This document shows positions 27,203 through 36,349 of a DNA stretch of 64,000 nt, piece after piece (position 1 is the stretch's first letter; every line of letters starts with the position of its first letter). The stretch is taken from positions 1-64,000 of the forward strand of contig OMXV01000003.1 of the NCBI GenBank assembly GCA_900315075.1, read 5' to 3'. The position numbers and the translations under genes are program-made. The notes under the pieces are model-generated. The model was not told the origin of the DNA, ran no database searches, and was given only the letters and a program-made list of their open reading frames with translations. Source of the stretch: an uncultured Prevotellaceae bacterium. Its GTDB lineage: Bacteria; Bacteroidota; Bacteroidia; Bacteroidales; Bacteroidaceae.

Positions 27203-29617
27203 TTATTCCACCTTTCTTGGTGACTCTTGCCAATGAAGGTATGACGGAGTGTATCCGCCACAGTCGATGACGATTTTCTCGAATACAATGCCTGGATCCA
27301 TTGGTACTAAACGCAGTGTGTGATTGCCGGCTTGCAGATTTACTTCTACAGTTTTCTCCACCACTCTTTTAGCTACTGTGGGATAATAGATGCTATAGAT
27401 ATTCTCCGGATTCTCATTTAAGTTGTCGTTGAAGTTCACAGTTTGCACGAGATTATCATCTATCCACACCTGATAACAGAGCCCTCCCTTATTAAGAAAG
27501 TCGAGAGTAGATTTCACGACAACCAACACTTTTTTCGCTTCAGTTGTGTTGTTGAAACGGTATGAAAGCGAAGCTCCCGTGGTGGGAACGGTATAGGGAC
27601 GAAGAGAAATACCACTCAGAGTGCGTCCCATAAAAGGAATTATGGTCCATTGTGCTTTTTCGGCATCCACCTTATTATAGTAGTGCTCTGCCTCGATGGC
27701 TACCACCCCATCTTTCTCTGTGAAGACATTGCCCCCCACTTTATTTTCCAACCTTTGCACTCGTGGCATGATGTCCTTGGGTCCGAAGTCGTCATTCCAA
27801 CTTCTATATCCGATATGTTTCTGGGTCATCATACCATTCCATTTACCATTGGCAAATTCATGGTTGTAGGCAGCACAGAGCACAGAGTCGCGACGGAACG
27901 CATCCTCTACTTTATCTGCCCAGAGATTAGCGTCAGGGTTGCCCTCAGAATAGAGTTTTGCGTTCATAGCCTGAGCATAATACATCTGATAGACATTTCC
28001 CATTGCCTGTATGGGGAAAAGTATGATTTGCTGGTAAGCGTCGCGGTATTCAGGTTTTAGAGTGATATACTGACGCAACGCCTCCATTTCCAAACGGTTG
28101 TAATCATCAACCACAGTCTTCCATTCACCGCTTTCAAGGTTGTAGGTGCGATGATTTAGCATTTCGGCAGTTACTCGGCCATTATATTTACAGCATAGGT
28201 TAAGCAATCTTTCTGCTTCAACAGCTTGTTCTTCTCCAAACGTAGCCTTGCAAAATTCTAACGTATGGTTTGGCAAAGTCTCACCACCTTTCCATGCCAT
28301 ATCCATAAACAATTGTATAGGATACTCCATTGGCTTCAGGTCACCCACATTCAGTATCCACATTTTGTCGATGCCATATTCGTAAGCCAAGGTAAGTTGT
28401 TCCCACATATTCTGTATGGGGGTGACATTGAGCCATTTGGAATTTCTTGGTGCACCAACATAATCCACATGATAGTACAAACCCCATCCACCTTTGTGTT
28501 TTCGCTCACGCTCGTTGGGCACACGTCTTACATTTCCCCAGTTGTCGTCGCAGAGCAACATAATGACATCGTCGGGCACACGCATGCCCTTATCATAATA
28601 GTCGAGCACCTCTTTATATAATGCCCACACCTGCGGTGTTTTATTAGCTGGTTTTCCTGTAACGTCGCTGATGATTTTACGTTGGTTCTTGACAATATCA
28701 AGGAGCAATTTTGTATCAGCATCTTCGCTCATGGCTTCGTCACCATCGCCACGCATACCGATGGTGATTACATCCTCGGTGTTTTTGGCACGCTCCATAC
28801 CCTCACGGAAAAATTTGTCGAGAACAGCTTTATTTGTCTGATAATTCCATGCACCATATTCCTTGCGATGACGCGCCCATTCTTGGTGATTTCTTGCCAT
28901 TGGTTCATGATGGGATGTTCCGATGACCACTCCCATCTCATCGGCAAGAGGCGAATTGAGTGGGTCGTCGGCATAAAAAGCCCACGACCACATAGCTGGC
29001 CAAAGAAAATTACCCTTTAAGCGAAGAATCAGTTCAAACACCTTCTCATAAAATTCATGTCCACCAAAGTCGGTATTAAAAGTATTCTTAACCCATGATG
29101 TGAGACATGGTGCTTCATCATTTAGGAAAATACCTCTGTATCGTACTGCAGGTTCTCCATCGGTATAGGTACCTGGGATAAGCCATATCTGTGGATGTTT
29201 CTCAATAGGAACGTCTGCCCAGTAATACCAGGGTGAAACACCTATTTGCCTCGACACTTCGTATATACCATAGATAGCCCCTCTTTTGTCGCTACCGGTG
29301 ATAGTCATCTGTCCCTGCCCGTCAATCTCAATAATAAACTTTTCTGTGGCTTTCATCTTAGGGCTGACTCGTACGACGATTGCAACATCGGTATTGTCTG
29401 AAACGATTGCCTCGGCATCACATACTTTTTGAATATCCTTACACAAATCGCAGACAGCACGTCTTATGCCTTTGTCGGTGATACCGTCGAGATAAATACC
29501 AACCTTGCCATTACGATTGAGCATCCATCCCTCTCCATCGAAATTCACAAAGCAGTCTGCTGCTTTCACATACGATGCCATGAGGAGCATCATCAATAAT
29601 ACCATTATCTTTTTCAT
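27203..29617 (-). CDS. Glycoside hydrolase family 115 (xylan alpha-1,2-glucuronidase type)
   Basis: Exported enzyme that in known cases removes (4-O-methyl)glucuronic acid from xylan. The ATG at 29617 gives a signal peptide (MKKIMVLLMMLLMASYVKA). A longer frame to 29662 starts upstream of the -7 box at 29640-29647 and is rejected. The 804-residue protein has an N-terminal domain (to about 150), the catalytic barrel with RYRGIFLNDEAPCLTSWV, LKGNFLWPAMWSWAF, MGVVIGTSHHEPMARN, GMRGDGDEAM, LLCDDNWGNVRRVP and WILNVGDLKPMEYP, a helical bundle, and a C-terminal beta-sandwich (about 640-804). It is a single gene without a polysaccharide utilisation locus around it. Confidence 0.92.
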   Translation of the reverse strand: MKKIMVLLMMLLMASYVKAADCFVNFDGEGWMLNRNGKVGIYLDGITDKGIRRAVCDLCKDIQKVCDAEAIVSDNTDVAIVVRVSPKMKATEKFIIEIDGQGQMTITGSDKRGAIYGIYEVSRQIGVSPWYYWADVPIEKHPQIWLIPGTYTDGEPAVRYRGIFLNDEAPCLTSWVKNTFNTDFGGHEFYEKVFELILRLKGNFLWPAMWSWAFYADDPLNSPLADEMGVVIGTSHHEPMARNHQEWARHRKEYGAWNYQTNKAVLDKFFREGMERAKNTEDVITIGMRGDGDEAMSEDADTKLLLDIVKNQRKIISDVTGKPANKTPQVWALYKEVLDYYDKGMRVPDDVIMLLCDDNWGNVRRVPNERERKHKGGWGLYYHVDYVGAPRNSKWLNVTPIQNMWEQLTLAYEYGIDKMWILNVGDLKPMEYPIQLFMDMAWKGGETLPNHTLEFCKATFGEEQAVEAERLLNLCCKYNGRVTAEMLNHRTYNLESGEWKTVVDDYNRLEMEALRQYITLKPEYRDAYQQIILFPIQAMGNVYQMYYAQAMNAKLYSEGNPDANLWADKVEDAFRRDSVLCAAYNHEFANGKWNGMMTQKHIGYRSWNDDFGPKDIMPRVQRLENKVGGNVFTEKDGVVAIEAEHYYNKVDAEKAQWTIIPFMGRTLSGISLRPYTVPTTGASLSYRFNNTTEAKKVLVVVKSTLDFLNKGGLCYQVWIDDNLVQTVNFNDNLNENPENIYSIYYPTVAKRVVEKTVEVNLQAGNHTLRLVPMDPGIVFEKIVIDCGGYTPSYLHWQESPRKVE

Positions 29618-29639
29618 AGACTTAAGAAATAAATTTCCA

Positions 29640-29647
29640 CAAAGATA
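29640..29647 (-). promoter_or_regulatory. -7 box for the GH115 gene
   Basis: On the minus strand the sequence is TATCTTTG, fitting TAnnTTTG, 23 bases upstream of the chosen start codon. No clear -33 element was found. Confidence 0.5.
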
Positions 29648-29777
29648 ATGGTTATTTTTCAATGATGATAGATTCTACCTCCACAAAAAAGCTATATGAC
29701 ACAAAATTAAATAATAAAGAGACATTTATTGTTTATCCTACAAACATAAGCGAACAAATGATGAGAGAAAATAATAA

Positions 29778-30365
29778 TTACTTTCTCCAAGCATTTACCA
29801 CTTCACCGATATACATGGAGTGGATGCCAGCGGGGAAATGGGAGTACATATTTTTAGGAACATCGCTCTTGAAGCCATTGGGGTCGAAAGGGGCGGCATA
29901 CATAATTTTGCACTCAATGACCATATTTGCTTCTGTATAATATGGAGTACCATTGGCTGTATAGGCTGTATGAAGTCCAAGAGCTGCAGCTTTATCACCA
30001 TCACGGCCACTCTTGGTACCCATATAGTTGAGTATTTTGCTATATTCAACATCGAAAGACATGACTGTGAAATACTCAGCTTTGTCCATATACTCCTTGG
30101 TATAGCGTTTCTCTGCCACATAGACAGTCATGGCAGGCCTTTGCCATAGCGTTCCTATGCCACCCCACCCGATGGTCATGGCATTGCTTTTTGTCTTATC
30201 ACCAGCAGCTAATAACTGTGCATCACGAAACCATTGAAAACCATTGTCGGTGAAATCCTCTGCCACATTAAACTTTGTATATCCATTCTCCTCTTGTGCC
30301 AAAACAGGCATTGTTGCAGTCATAAACAATACTGCCAACAAAGTGATTGTAGTTCTTGTTTTCAT
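29778..30365 (-). CDS. Exported flavin-reductase-like (split-barrel flavoprotein) protein
   Basis: The mature part belongs to the flavin reductase-like FMN-binding split-barrel family. The diagnostic stretch NAMTIGWGGIGTLWQRPAMT is followed by VYVAEKRYTKEYMDKAEYFT (about 61-101). Unusually for this family it starts with a signal peptide (MKTRTTITLLAVLFMTATMP, then VLAQ), which would place it in the periplasm, where NAD(P)H is not available. It may therefore bind flavin or haem-like cofactors or use another donor. It lies 5 bases after the response-regulator gene and is probably in its operon. Length is 195 residues; no lipobox. Confidence 0.8.
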   Translation of the reverse strand: MKTRTTITLLAVLFMTATMPVLAQEENGYTKFNVAEDFTDNGFQWFRDAQLLAAGDKTKSNAMTIGWGGIGTLWQRPAMTVYVAEKRYTKEYMDKAEYFTVMSFDVEYSKILNYMGTKSGRDGDKAAALGLHTAYTANGTPYYTEANMVIECKIMYAAPFDPNGFKSDVPKNMYSHFPAGIHSMYIGEVVNAWRK

Positions 30366-30370
30366 TTTAT

Positions 30371-31009
30371 TTAAATATAATACTCCGCTGAATCCACCAA
30401 TCCTGCACGTAATGCATATTTTGTGGCCTCATGGACATTGTTGACGTTAAGTTTTCGGAAAATATTCTTTCTATGGGTATTCACGGTGTGGAAACTGGAA
30501 AACCGTTTTTCGGCGATTTCCTTGGTAGTCATACCCAGGGCAATATCCTTGAGAATTTCATTTTCGGTTTTCGTCAGTATCGTCTTTTCTTCTTCCTGCC
30601 TATTGTTAGTGAGCAGCATCTCCATCATTCTCTGACAAATAAAACGCCTGCGCAACATCACTTGCGCCAAACATTCACGTATCTCACTCAACGGTGACTC
30701 TTTTAGCAGAATACTCGCTTGCGGCAAAGTCACGATAAGTCTATTGGCAAAGTCAACACTGAGATCCTCACTGAAAATAAGCCACTGAGCTTGTATGAAC
30801 CTTTGTGAAAGAACCATCAGTTCCTCTATGTCGTTGATATCGAAGAGTGTATAATCTATGACGACCATCGAATCGGGATGTTCTTTCAGCAATTGTATCA
30901 TAGTCGCCTTGTCGCTCACTACATGATACGGACTATTGTCGAATGTCTGGAGTACAAATTGTAATCCCGCACGCGTAATATCCTGGTTGTCGGCAAGGAT
31001 GATATGCAT
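30371..31009 (-). CDS. LuxR/NarL-family response regulator
   Basis: Two-domain DNA-binding regulator of 212 residues. The receiver domain (about 1-120) has the acidic pocket (ADNQD, with a single Asp7 where two acidic residues are usual), candidate phospho-acceptor Asp52 (VVIDYTLFD) and the conserved Lys in ILLKES. The C-terminal LuxR helix-turn-helix (about 145-205) reads LTKTENEILKDIALGMTTKE, then IAEKRFSSFHTVNTHRKNIF. No histidine kinase is encoded nearby. It sits between a DUF5686 outer-membrane protein gene (23-base gap) and the exported flavin-reductase-like gene (5-base gap), which may be one of its targets. Confidence 0.9.
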   Translation of the reverse strand: MHIILADNQDITRAGLQFVLQTFDNSPYHVVSDKATMIQLLKEHPDSMVVIDYTLFDINDIEELMVLSQRFIQAQWLIFSEDLSVDFANRLIVTLPQASILLKESPLSEIRECLAQVMLRRRFICQRMMEMLLTNNRQEEEKTILTKTENEILKDIALGMTTKEIAEKRFSSFHTVNTHRKNIFRKLNVNNVHEATKYALRAGLVDSAEYYI

Positions 31010-31032
31010 GATTTATATTGATTAATTAATCG

Positions 31033-33588
31033 TTAGAATGTAAATTCAAAGGTAAAGCGGATACCGTCTTTCTTAACACCTTTATAACCAGTGTAATTGA
31101 GTCGCCGTACATAGTCAATCTCAAAGAATTTGAAAATATTGTGAATACCTGCATGGAATTCCCAATATGGCTCATTACTTCGCATGAGATGGGTATCGGT
31201 TGGAAACTCGAATAGCATATTGTCATTGGCGTTTTGAGGCAAGAATGGATTGTTCTTATCTGTCAGCCTTCCCATCATACCCTTAAATCCAAATGACTCT
31301 CTCCATTTAAGTTTTTTAATCAGTGGGATTCGATTGAATATTTTACCGTTCAATTCCCATGAAATGTCGGCGTAGGCATACCGGTCGTTGAGGAATTCCA
31401 TATTGTTCATCAGAGAGAATGTTCCTTCCTCTATGACATACGACAAGTTGGCAGGAGGCATAATAAGTAGTGGGAATGGAACTTTGTTCCATTGTGCCCC
31501 TAACTTAAGACGTATGTTCATGCGCCCCCAACTGTTGAGCCATATTCGCTTATAAATGCCAGCCTCAGTATAATTATATCGATATTGTCCACCTAATAGT
31601 CCTTTGAATCCCATGGTATGATTGATGGAAAACTCAGGTGCGTCGAAATTGACCGGCAGACGATGCTGTTTGGTATTGATATATGTTCGGCCTGGACAAT
31701 AGGTGAAGCCAAGCGACATCTCTGTAGTACGTATTTTATTGACAGGTTCACCATCAGCGATGCGATTGAATGCCATCTCACCTGTAGGCTCGTTGCTTTC
31801 ACATTTGAAGTCGATGTTTGTACGGAAGCCCCAGTCAGTTTCCCAGTCAAACTTTAAGTCCTGACGTTGGTAGAAATACATCTGGTTGACTTTCTTCCAA
31901 CGGAATGAAGTGAAGACATTGTCTTTGTCGGTATAGAGGAACTTATCGGATGGCGACATCACATCGTATGTTGATGTGAAAGAGATAGACTTTATCGGGA
32001 ATTCTGTCGGCTGATATTCCTTTTTGTTGAATGAATAGGTGATTTGTGAATTATAATAATGCTTTTTAGTATCACGACCATAGGCGTAATACCCTTTAAA
32101 GAACAAATGAGGGTTGAGGGCAGCCGTGGTTTGTCCACTTAAGCGATATCTGATACCATCAACATAGTTGCTCGAGATAACCGTATTGACAGGTCCGATA
32201 TCAAACTTGCTTTTCGATTTTTGTGTTCCTGTCTCAACAAAATTCTCTATTACAGCCTTTGCAAACCATAGGATATATTTGAAACCCTTAACCTGCTGCA
32301 TATTATGGATAAAGTCATCCATCGACGACTCACTCTTGGTAAGTTCTGTCTGACGTACTTCACTCCAATATGTATCATCACGCATTTTTGCGTTTGCCTC
32401 TGTAAATTTAGTGGCCTTTCCCTTAAACATTTTATTAGGTATCGGGTCGAATGAATAGTCATAGAGATGAGTTGTTCTCAGTACCACCGCTTTGCTAAGG
32501 AACTTAGTGAGCGACATCTCTACCATCATATTGTCGGTGACAAGCACCCATTCGCCATTGTCTAACTGTTTGTATTCTTGCTCTATCCTCATATTTTCGA
32601 CGAAGTTGACATCGCTTCTCTGAGGAATCGTCAGGTTGCATTTTCTGACATGGAGAGAAGAATCTGCCAAGATGAACAATTCACCACGGAAGCCGAAATC
32701 CTGCTGGTTGTTGGGCAGAAACTGCAAATGATAGCAATAGTCATTCTCTACATAGACGGTATCTTCTATATAATAACGATAAAACCTGATAGCATCTTTG
32801 CCGATTGGACTCGTGAAGGGGAATTGTAACAGACGGATTTGGTCATCGTAGATATCAACATCGGTAAAAACATCCTTCAACATGGAATTCAAAATGTTTC
32901 CAGTCTCTATGAGTTGGTTGACTCCTCTGGTGTTTTGTCCTTTGATAATCTCTTTGGTCTTTTTGGGTGCTTTACGATATAAGTGTTGCGTCACCGTCTC
33001 ATCAACAGAGAGAGGGAGAATCAATTTATTATTGAAAGGACATGGTTCAATCTGGTTGACAATCCACCCCATTTTTTTATCTTCAGCCTCTAAGATGTCT
33101 TCCGCTGTGACATCATTAACAGCGAGGGTAATCTTCTGGTAATTATGGTACTGGTAATAGTCGTAATTTTCCAAGTCAGTACGCTTTTTAGCATCGATAA
33201 CTCTCTTCATCAGTTCTACTGCAGGATTATCTTTTCGGCTATATTTGCTTTTTCGCTTCCTTTTAACCACGACTTCACCAAGTGATGTAGATTCAGATTT
33301 CAATTCTATGATAAGATGGTCGGGAGTAGAAGCATTGACAGAGATTTTCTGCGACTTATATCCCAATGCCGTTATAGTCAACGAAAATCCATTGTGACGA
33401 GGTATGATAAATGTGCCATCCTCTTCCGTACCAACAGTGATTTTCTTCGATTTATATGAGATACCGACCGATGAGATGCTGTCGCCAGTGTCTTTATCAA
33501 CAATGACACCAGTCAGCATAGGCGTATTTTCCTGGGCCACACCCCATGATGCCACCATAACCAATAACAAAATTAAATAATATCTCAT
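31033..33588 (-). CDS. DUF5686-type outer-membrane protein with carboxypeptidase-like regulatory domain
   Basis: An 851-residue envelope protein. A signal peptide (MRYYLILLLVMVASWGVAQ) is followed by a CarboxypepD_reg-like beta-sandwich (about 25-105, LTGVIVDKDTGDSISSVGIS and the like), which in Bacteroidetes often precedes outer-membrane barrels. The rest alternates short amphipathic strands and ends in an aromatic residue (GIRFTFEFTF), as expected for a barrel inserted by the BAM complex. The lineage-specific DUF5686 family is my best match; its function is unknown. The ATG at 33588 is preferred to a TTG three bases upstream. It is probably the first gene of a transcript that includes the response regulator. 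Confidence 0.75.
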   Translation of the reverse strand: MRYYLILLLVMVASWGVAQENTPMLTGVIVDKDTGDSISSVGISYKSKKITVGTEEDGTFIIPRHNGFSLTITALGYKSQKISVNASTPDHLIIELKSESTSLGEVVVKRKRKSKYSRKDNPAVELMKRVIDAKKRTDLENYDYYQYHNYQKITLAVNDVTAEDILEAEDKKMGWIVNQIEPCPFNNKLILPLSVDETVTQHLYRKAPKKTKEIIKGQNTRGVNQLIETGNILNSMLKDVFTDVDIYDDQIRLLQFPFTSPIGKDAIRFYRYYIEDTVYVENDYCYHLQFLPNNQQDFGFRGELFILADSSLHVRKCNLTIPQRSDVNFVENMRIEQEYKQLDNGEWVLVTDNMMVEMSLTKFLSKAVVLRTTHLYDYSFDPIPNKMFKGKATKFTEANAKMRDDTYWSEVRQTELTKSESSMDDFIHNMQQVKGFKYILWFAKAVIENFVETGTQKSKSKFDIGPVNTVISSNYVDGIRYRLSGQTTAALNPHLFFKGYYAYGRDTKKHYYNSQITYSFNKKEYQPTEFPIKSISFTSTYDVMSPSDKFLYTDKDNVFTSFRWKKVNQMYFYQRQDLKFDWETDWGFRTNIDFKCESNEPTGEMAFNRIADGEPVNKIRTTEMSLGFTYCPGRTYINTKQHRLPVNFDAPEFSINHTMGFKGLLGGQYRYNYTEAGIYKRIWLNSWGRMNIRLKLGAQWNKVPFPLLIMPPANLSYVIEEGTFSLMNNMEFLNDRYAYADISWELNGKIFNRIPLIKKLKWRESFGFKGMMGRLTDKNNPFLPQNANDNMLFEFPTDTHLMRSNEPYWEFHAGIHNIFKFFEIDYVRRLNYTGYKGVKKDGIRFTFEFTF

Positions 33589-33733
33589 CAAATTTATGAA
33601 GATTAAAGATTGAAAAATAAAAAATGAAGCTCAAAAACTCCTTCTGGCGTTTTTTCCGCAAACGGCAACTTTATAGTCGCTGCAACCATCTTTATATTAA
33701 GGAGAACGTCTCTATTTTCTTCTCTATTATTAT

Positions 33734-33763
33734 CCTAACTCCTAAACTCCTAAAAACCCGGGA
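33734..33763. repeat. Repeat tract (AGGAGTTT unit) running into the HAD gene's 3' end
   Basis: On the minus strand the sequence is GGGTTTTTAGGAGTTTAGGA followed by GTTAGG. The AGGAGTT(T/C)-type units match those at 3804-3831. The last residues of the HAD protein (GFLGV) and its TAG stop codon at 33742-33744 lie inside this tract. Confidence 0.65.
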
Positions 33764-34458
33764 ATCAATTCATTTAGTGATTTTATCACCCTGTCAGGGA
33801 CGTTCTCGTCGTAGGAATCGTCTGTCCATCCCTCACCTTTTATCCAAATAGTCTTACAACCAGCTTTTTGGGCTGCTAAAATGTCCTTTGTGAAACTGTC
33901 GCCTACTACGACCACCTCAGCTGGTTCCATCCCTAATGCTTCCACTCCAAGAGTAAAAATGCGTGGGTCGGGTTTTCTCACCCCAACAACTGCTGATTCT
34001 ATGACACAACCGAAGAGATGAGCAAGGTCAAATTCGTGTAGTACGACTTCAATATTCCCATAAAAATTGCTTACCAACACCAAAGGATATACCTTTGCCA
34101 ATTCTGTCAGCACATCCCTACTCTCCTTGACAGTTTCACATACACTCTGATACAGATTGTGAAGCAGTGTATGAGTCATTTCTTCTGTTTTCACTGGCTT
34201 GCTAAAGAGCAGATGACTATCAAGATATTCCATCTGTAGATGCAATTTTGCGTCCAATGTCTGTTTAAACGTAAACGATGGTTTGATGATAGGATTCTTC
34301 CCTAATGTCCTCTCGGCATACACATACGCATCCCGGAATGACGTTTCGTTCACAGGCACTTGAGCATTCTCATACGCGTGCCAGATTTTTTTTCCCCAAT
34401 GACATCCACGAGTGTCAATGGTTCCTCCATAATCGAAAATACACCCTTTTACCATCAT
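33742..34458 (-). CDS. HAD-superfamily hydrolase, probable phosphatase of the polyol-lipid operon
   Basis: A 238-residue HAD protein with a helical cap between motifs I and II. Motif I is IFDYGGTID (nucleophile Asp9; the second Asp of the usual DxD is Gly11), motif II LVSNF, motif III Lys in VRKPDPRIF and motif IV VGDSFTKD. The substituted second Asp is unusual for a plain phosphatase and could mean a different chemistry. Its ATG overlaps the stop of the CDP-alcohol phosphotransferase gene (TAATG), so translation is coupled and a shared pathway is likely. By analogy with inositol-phosphate lipid pathways it could dephosphorylate the phosphotransferase product; this is inference. The C-terminal residues are encoded by an intergenic repeat. 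Confidence 0.82.
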   Translation of the reverse strand: MMVKGCIFDYGGTIDTRGCHWGKKIWHAYENAQVPVNETSFRDAYVYAERTLGKNPIIKPSFTFKQTLDAKLHLQMEYLDSHLLFSKPVKTEEMTHTLLHNLYQSVCETVKESRDVLTELAKVYPLVLVSNFYGNIEVVLHEFDLAHLFGCVIESAVVGVRKPDPRIFTLGVEALGMEPAEVVVVGDSFTKDILAAQKAGCKTIWIKGEGWTDDSYDENVPDRVIKSLNELIPGFLGV

Positions 34459-35486
34459 TATGAATTGACAAGTGAAGTCTCTGAAGTAGAATTATCGACT
34501 ACCATCTCCTCATTCTCCTGTGAGAAATATTTGGTATAGATTCGTTTACACAAGAATTCATGACTCCTATGCATGTGGACATACATGCCAGTATGGATAA
34601 TGACTTCTACAAGAGGATATAACCATGGTTCATTGAGAAGGCAGGCGACATACAAACAAATAGCGCGTGAATTGAATGTGAGCAGGTTGGTATATTTCAT
34701 AAGGGGACGACTCCCCTCCAGGAACTCGTTTTTCAAGTCATCAGGTAAAGATTCTGGTGATCCATATCTTCGAAGCAGTTCCGCATACAGTTTTTGAAAA
34801 TGTGGCGTGCGCTCTTCCTGCCCTTTGCAGTAGTTGGCATAATTAAAATAAAATGCTTTATAGAAGAGTCTTGACACAAGAGGACCTTCTTTAGGCAGTG
34901 TTTCATAAATCTGCCGTTGCTGGGCATAATTATCTAATTCGCTGCCATCTTTACCTTTAAGGAACCAAAGATGTATCTGTCGATAATAGTCTGAAAGTGA
35001 TGCTTCAGGAATATGTCCAAGTACGCCTGCCGCGAAACAAAGAATCCAAATAGCAATACCCCAATTAATGTCAGTACCTGGCATGGGAACGTTGGTAAGA
35101 CGGATCGAGAGTGCAGTATAAATCACAGCGAAATTCACATCGCCCGAAAAGCCATCAAGTACTCTGCCCACCAACGTTTTCTTACCCGTTAGTCGAGCCA
35201 TCTGTCCATCGGTGGAATCGCCGAAATTAGCCAACATTAATAAAATGACACCTAGGATATTGTGCAGTAAGTCTGGGAAGCCAAACATCACACCTGCAGC
35301 CACACCAAGAAAGATAGACAAGATTGTCACGACATTGGGATGCACATCAAACTTCATCCAAAAGAGTGCGAACATCAGTCCGATAGGTCGTGTAAAATGT
35401 ACATCAAGCCACTCCTCCGTATCGTCTGATTTGAACGACACCTTGAGCATTTCCTTAAAGGTCATATTTTCAGAGTCCGTGTTCAT
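34458..35486 (-). CDS. CDP-alcohol phosphotransferase family membrane enzyme
   Basis: Membrane enzyme joining a CDP-activated alcohol to an acceptor with release of CMP, 342 residues. The family motif lies in NFGDSTDGQMARLTG followed by GRVLDGFSGD. Asp90, Asp93, Gly94, Ala97, Arg98, Gly107 and Asp111 are in place, but the last Asp (Asp116) is one residue later than the usual spacing. About six membrane segments are visible (for example 32-70 and 76-90). A soluble region (about 165-265) is inserted between membrane segments, which most bacterial members lack. Upstream, the ATP-grasp gene ends 41 bases before; downstream the HAD gene is coupled. Confidence 0.87.
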   Translation of the reverse strand: MNTDSENMTFKEMLKVSFKSDDTEEWLDVHFTRPIGLMFALFWMKFDVHPNVVTILSIFLGVAAGVMFGFPDLLHNILGVILLMLANFGDSTDGQMARLTGKKTLVGRVLDGFSGDVNFAVIYTALSIRLTNVPMPGTDINWGIAIWILCFAAGVLGHIPEASLSDYYRQIHLWFLKGKDGSELDNYAQQRQIYETLPKEGPLVSRLFYKAFYFNYANYCKGQEERTPHFQKLYAELLRRYGSPESLPDDLKNEFLEGSRPLMKYTNLLTFNSRAICLYVACLLNEPWLYPLVEVIIHTGMYVHMHRSHEFLCKRIYTKYFSQENEEMVVDNSTSETSLVNS

Positions 35487-35527
35487 TCTTAAATATGTAA
35501 ATTATTCAAATTCCTTATCTTAACAAA

Positions 35528-36349
35528 TTATGAGTAAGGGGTAAGTAACGACGTTATTGCCACTGCTGCATCAAGCCTACAACGTGAAAAACTTGGCCAG
35601 TCGTTGAAATCGATGATTCTATAATCTCCACTTTCCGACACCACACAATCACCGCCATAGACTTTTACATCTGCCAAAGATGAAAGCTGTTCGGCATGGT
35701 GTTGAAGACATACCTGGTCAAAGTCATAGTGGTGAGGCCTGCCATTAATTATTTCGTCGCCAAATTTTGTCATCTCATCATCACCAGGGTAGAAAATACG
35801 GAAAAATCCAGTGCCCTGTACACCATAGAATTTTACCACATCACCCACGACATGTGCCTGAACCACAACATCTTGTATACCCCTTGCTTTGAAACGGGCA
35901 ATCACTTCATCCGCATGAGCTTTGTTTGACGCAAAGACAACATCTTCGTGTGACTGGGCTGCCATGTCAGCCCGTTTCACCCAATAGCCATTGTCGCCCT
36001 TATCATCAGGAATGGGTATCCCAGCATCTCTCATCAAATGTCTCAAAACGTCCCTTCTGCAATTTTCCACACCATATCCACTGTTGATGACCAATGCACC
36101 ATGTTGTTGCTCTGCCTTGAGTACATTCAGTGTCGATGACATTCTACCCATCGAGAGCCACACATCGAAAAGAGGCTTTTTGTCGGAAAATGAATTATAA
36201 TGCGACAACACCTCACTATCTTCACCGATTATGGTCACTTCATGTCCGAAACCTCTGAGGATGGCAGTCACCTCATCGAGAATGGCAGCATCGTTCTCAA
36301 TTGAATTTGGCGAGAAACACTCCTTGCGTCGAACGGCACAAATTCTCAT
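35528..36349 (-). CDS. ATP-grasp-like protein
   Basis: A 273-residue protein with features of an ATP-grasp ligase or kinase: an N-terminal Rossmann-like region (to about 90), an ATP-binding segment (YWVKRADM; VVVQAHVVGDVVKFYGVQG, about 165-183) and a metal-binding end, YRIIDFNDWPSFSRC (about 243-257). ATP-grasp enzymes activate carboxylates or, in one branch, phosphorylate inositol phosphates; which applies here is not determined. The ATG at 36349 is chosen over an in-frame TTG at 36355 because it overlaps the stop of the nucleotidyltransferase gene (ATGA), showing translational coupling. No ATP-grasp enzyme is part of any inositol-lipid route I can name with confidence. Confidence 0.7.
   Translation of the reverse strand: MRICAVRRKECFSPNSIENDAAILDEVTAILRGFGHEVTIIGEDSEVLSHYNSFSDKKPLFDVWLSMGRMSSTLNVLKAEQQHGALVINSGYGVENCRRDVLRHLMRDAGIPIPDDKGDNGYWVKRADMAAQSHEDVVFASNKAHADEVIARFKARGIQDVVVQAHVVGDVVKFYGVQGTGFFRIFYPGDDEMTKFGDEIINGRPHHYDFDQVCLQHHAEQLSSLADVKVYGGDCVVSESGDYRIIDFNDWPSFSRCRLDAAVAITSLLTPYS

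Noticed and set aside
29618-29662. Longer start for the GH115 gene
   Set aside because: It begins upstream of the -7 box at 29640-29647, while the ATG at 29617 gives a standard signal peptide.
29662-29940. Plus-strand frame of 92 codons near the GH115 promoter
   Set aside because: It lies mostly antisense to the exported flavin-reductase-like gene and has no coding character or family resemblance.
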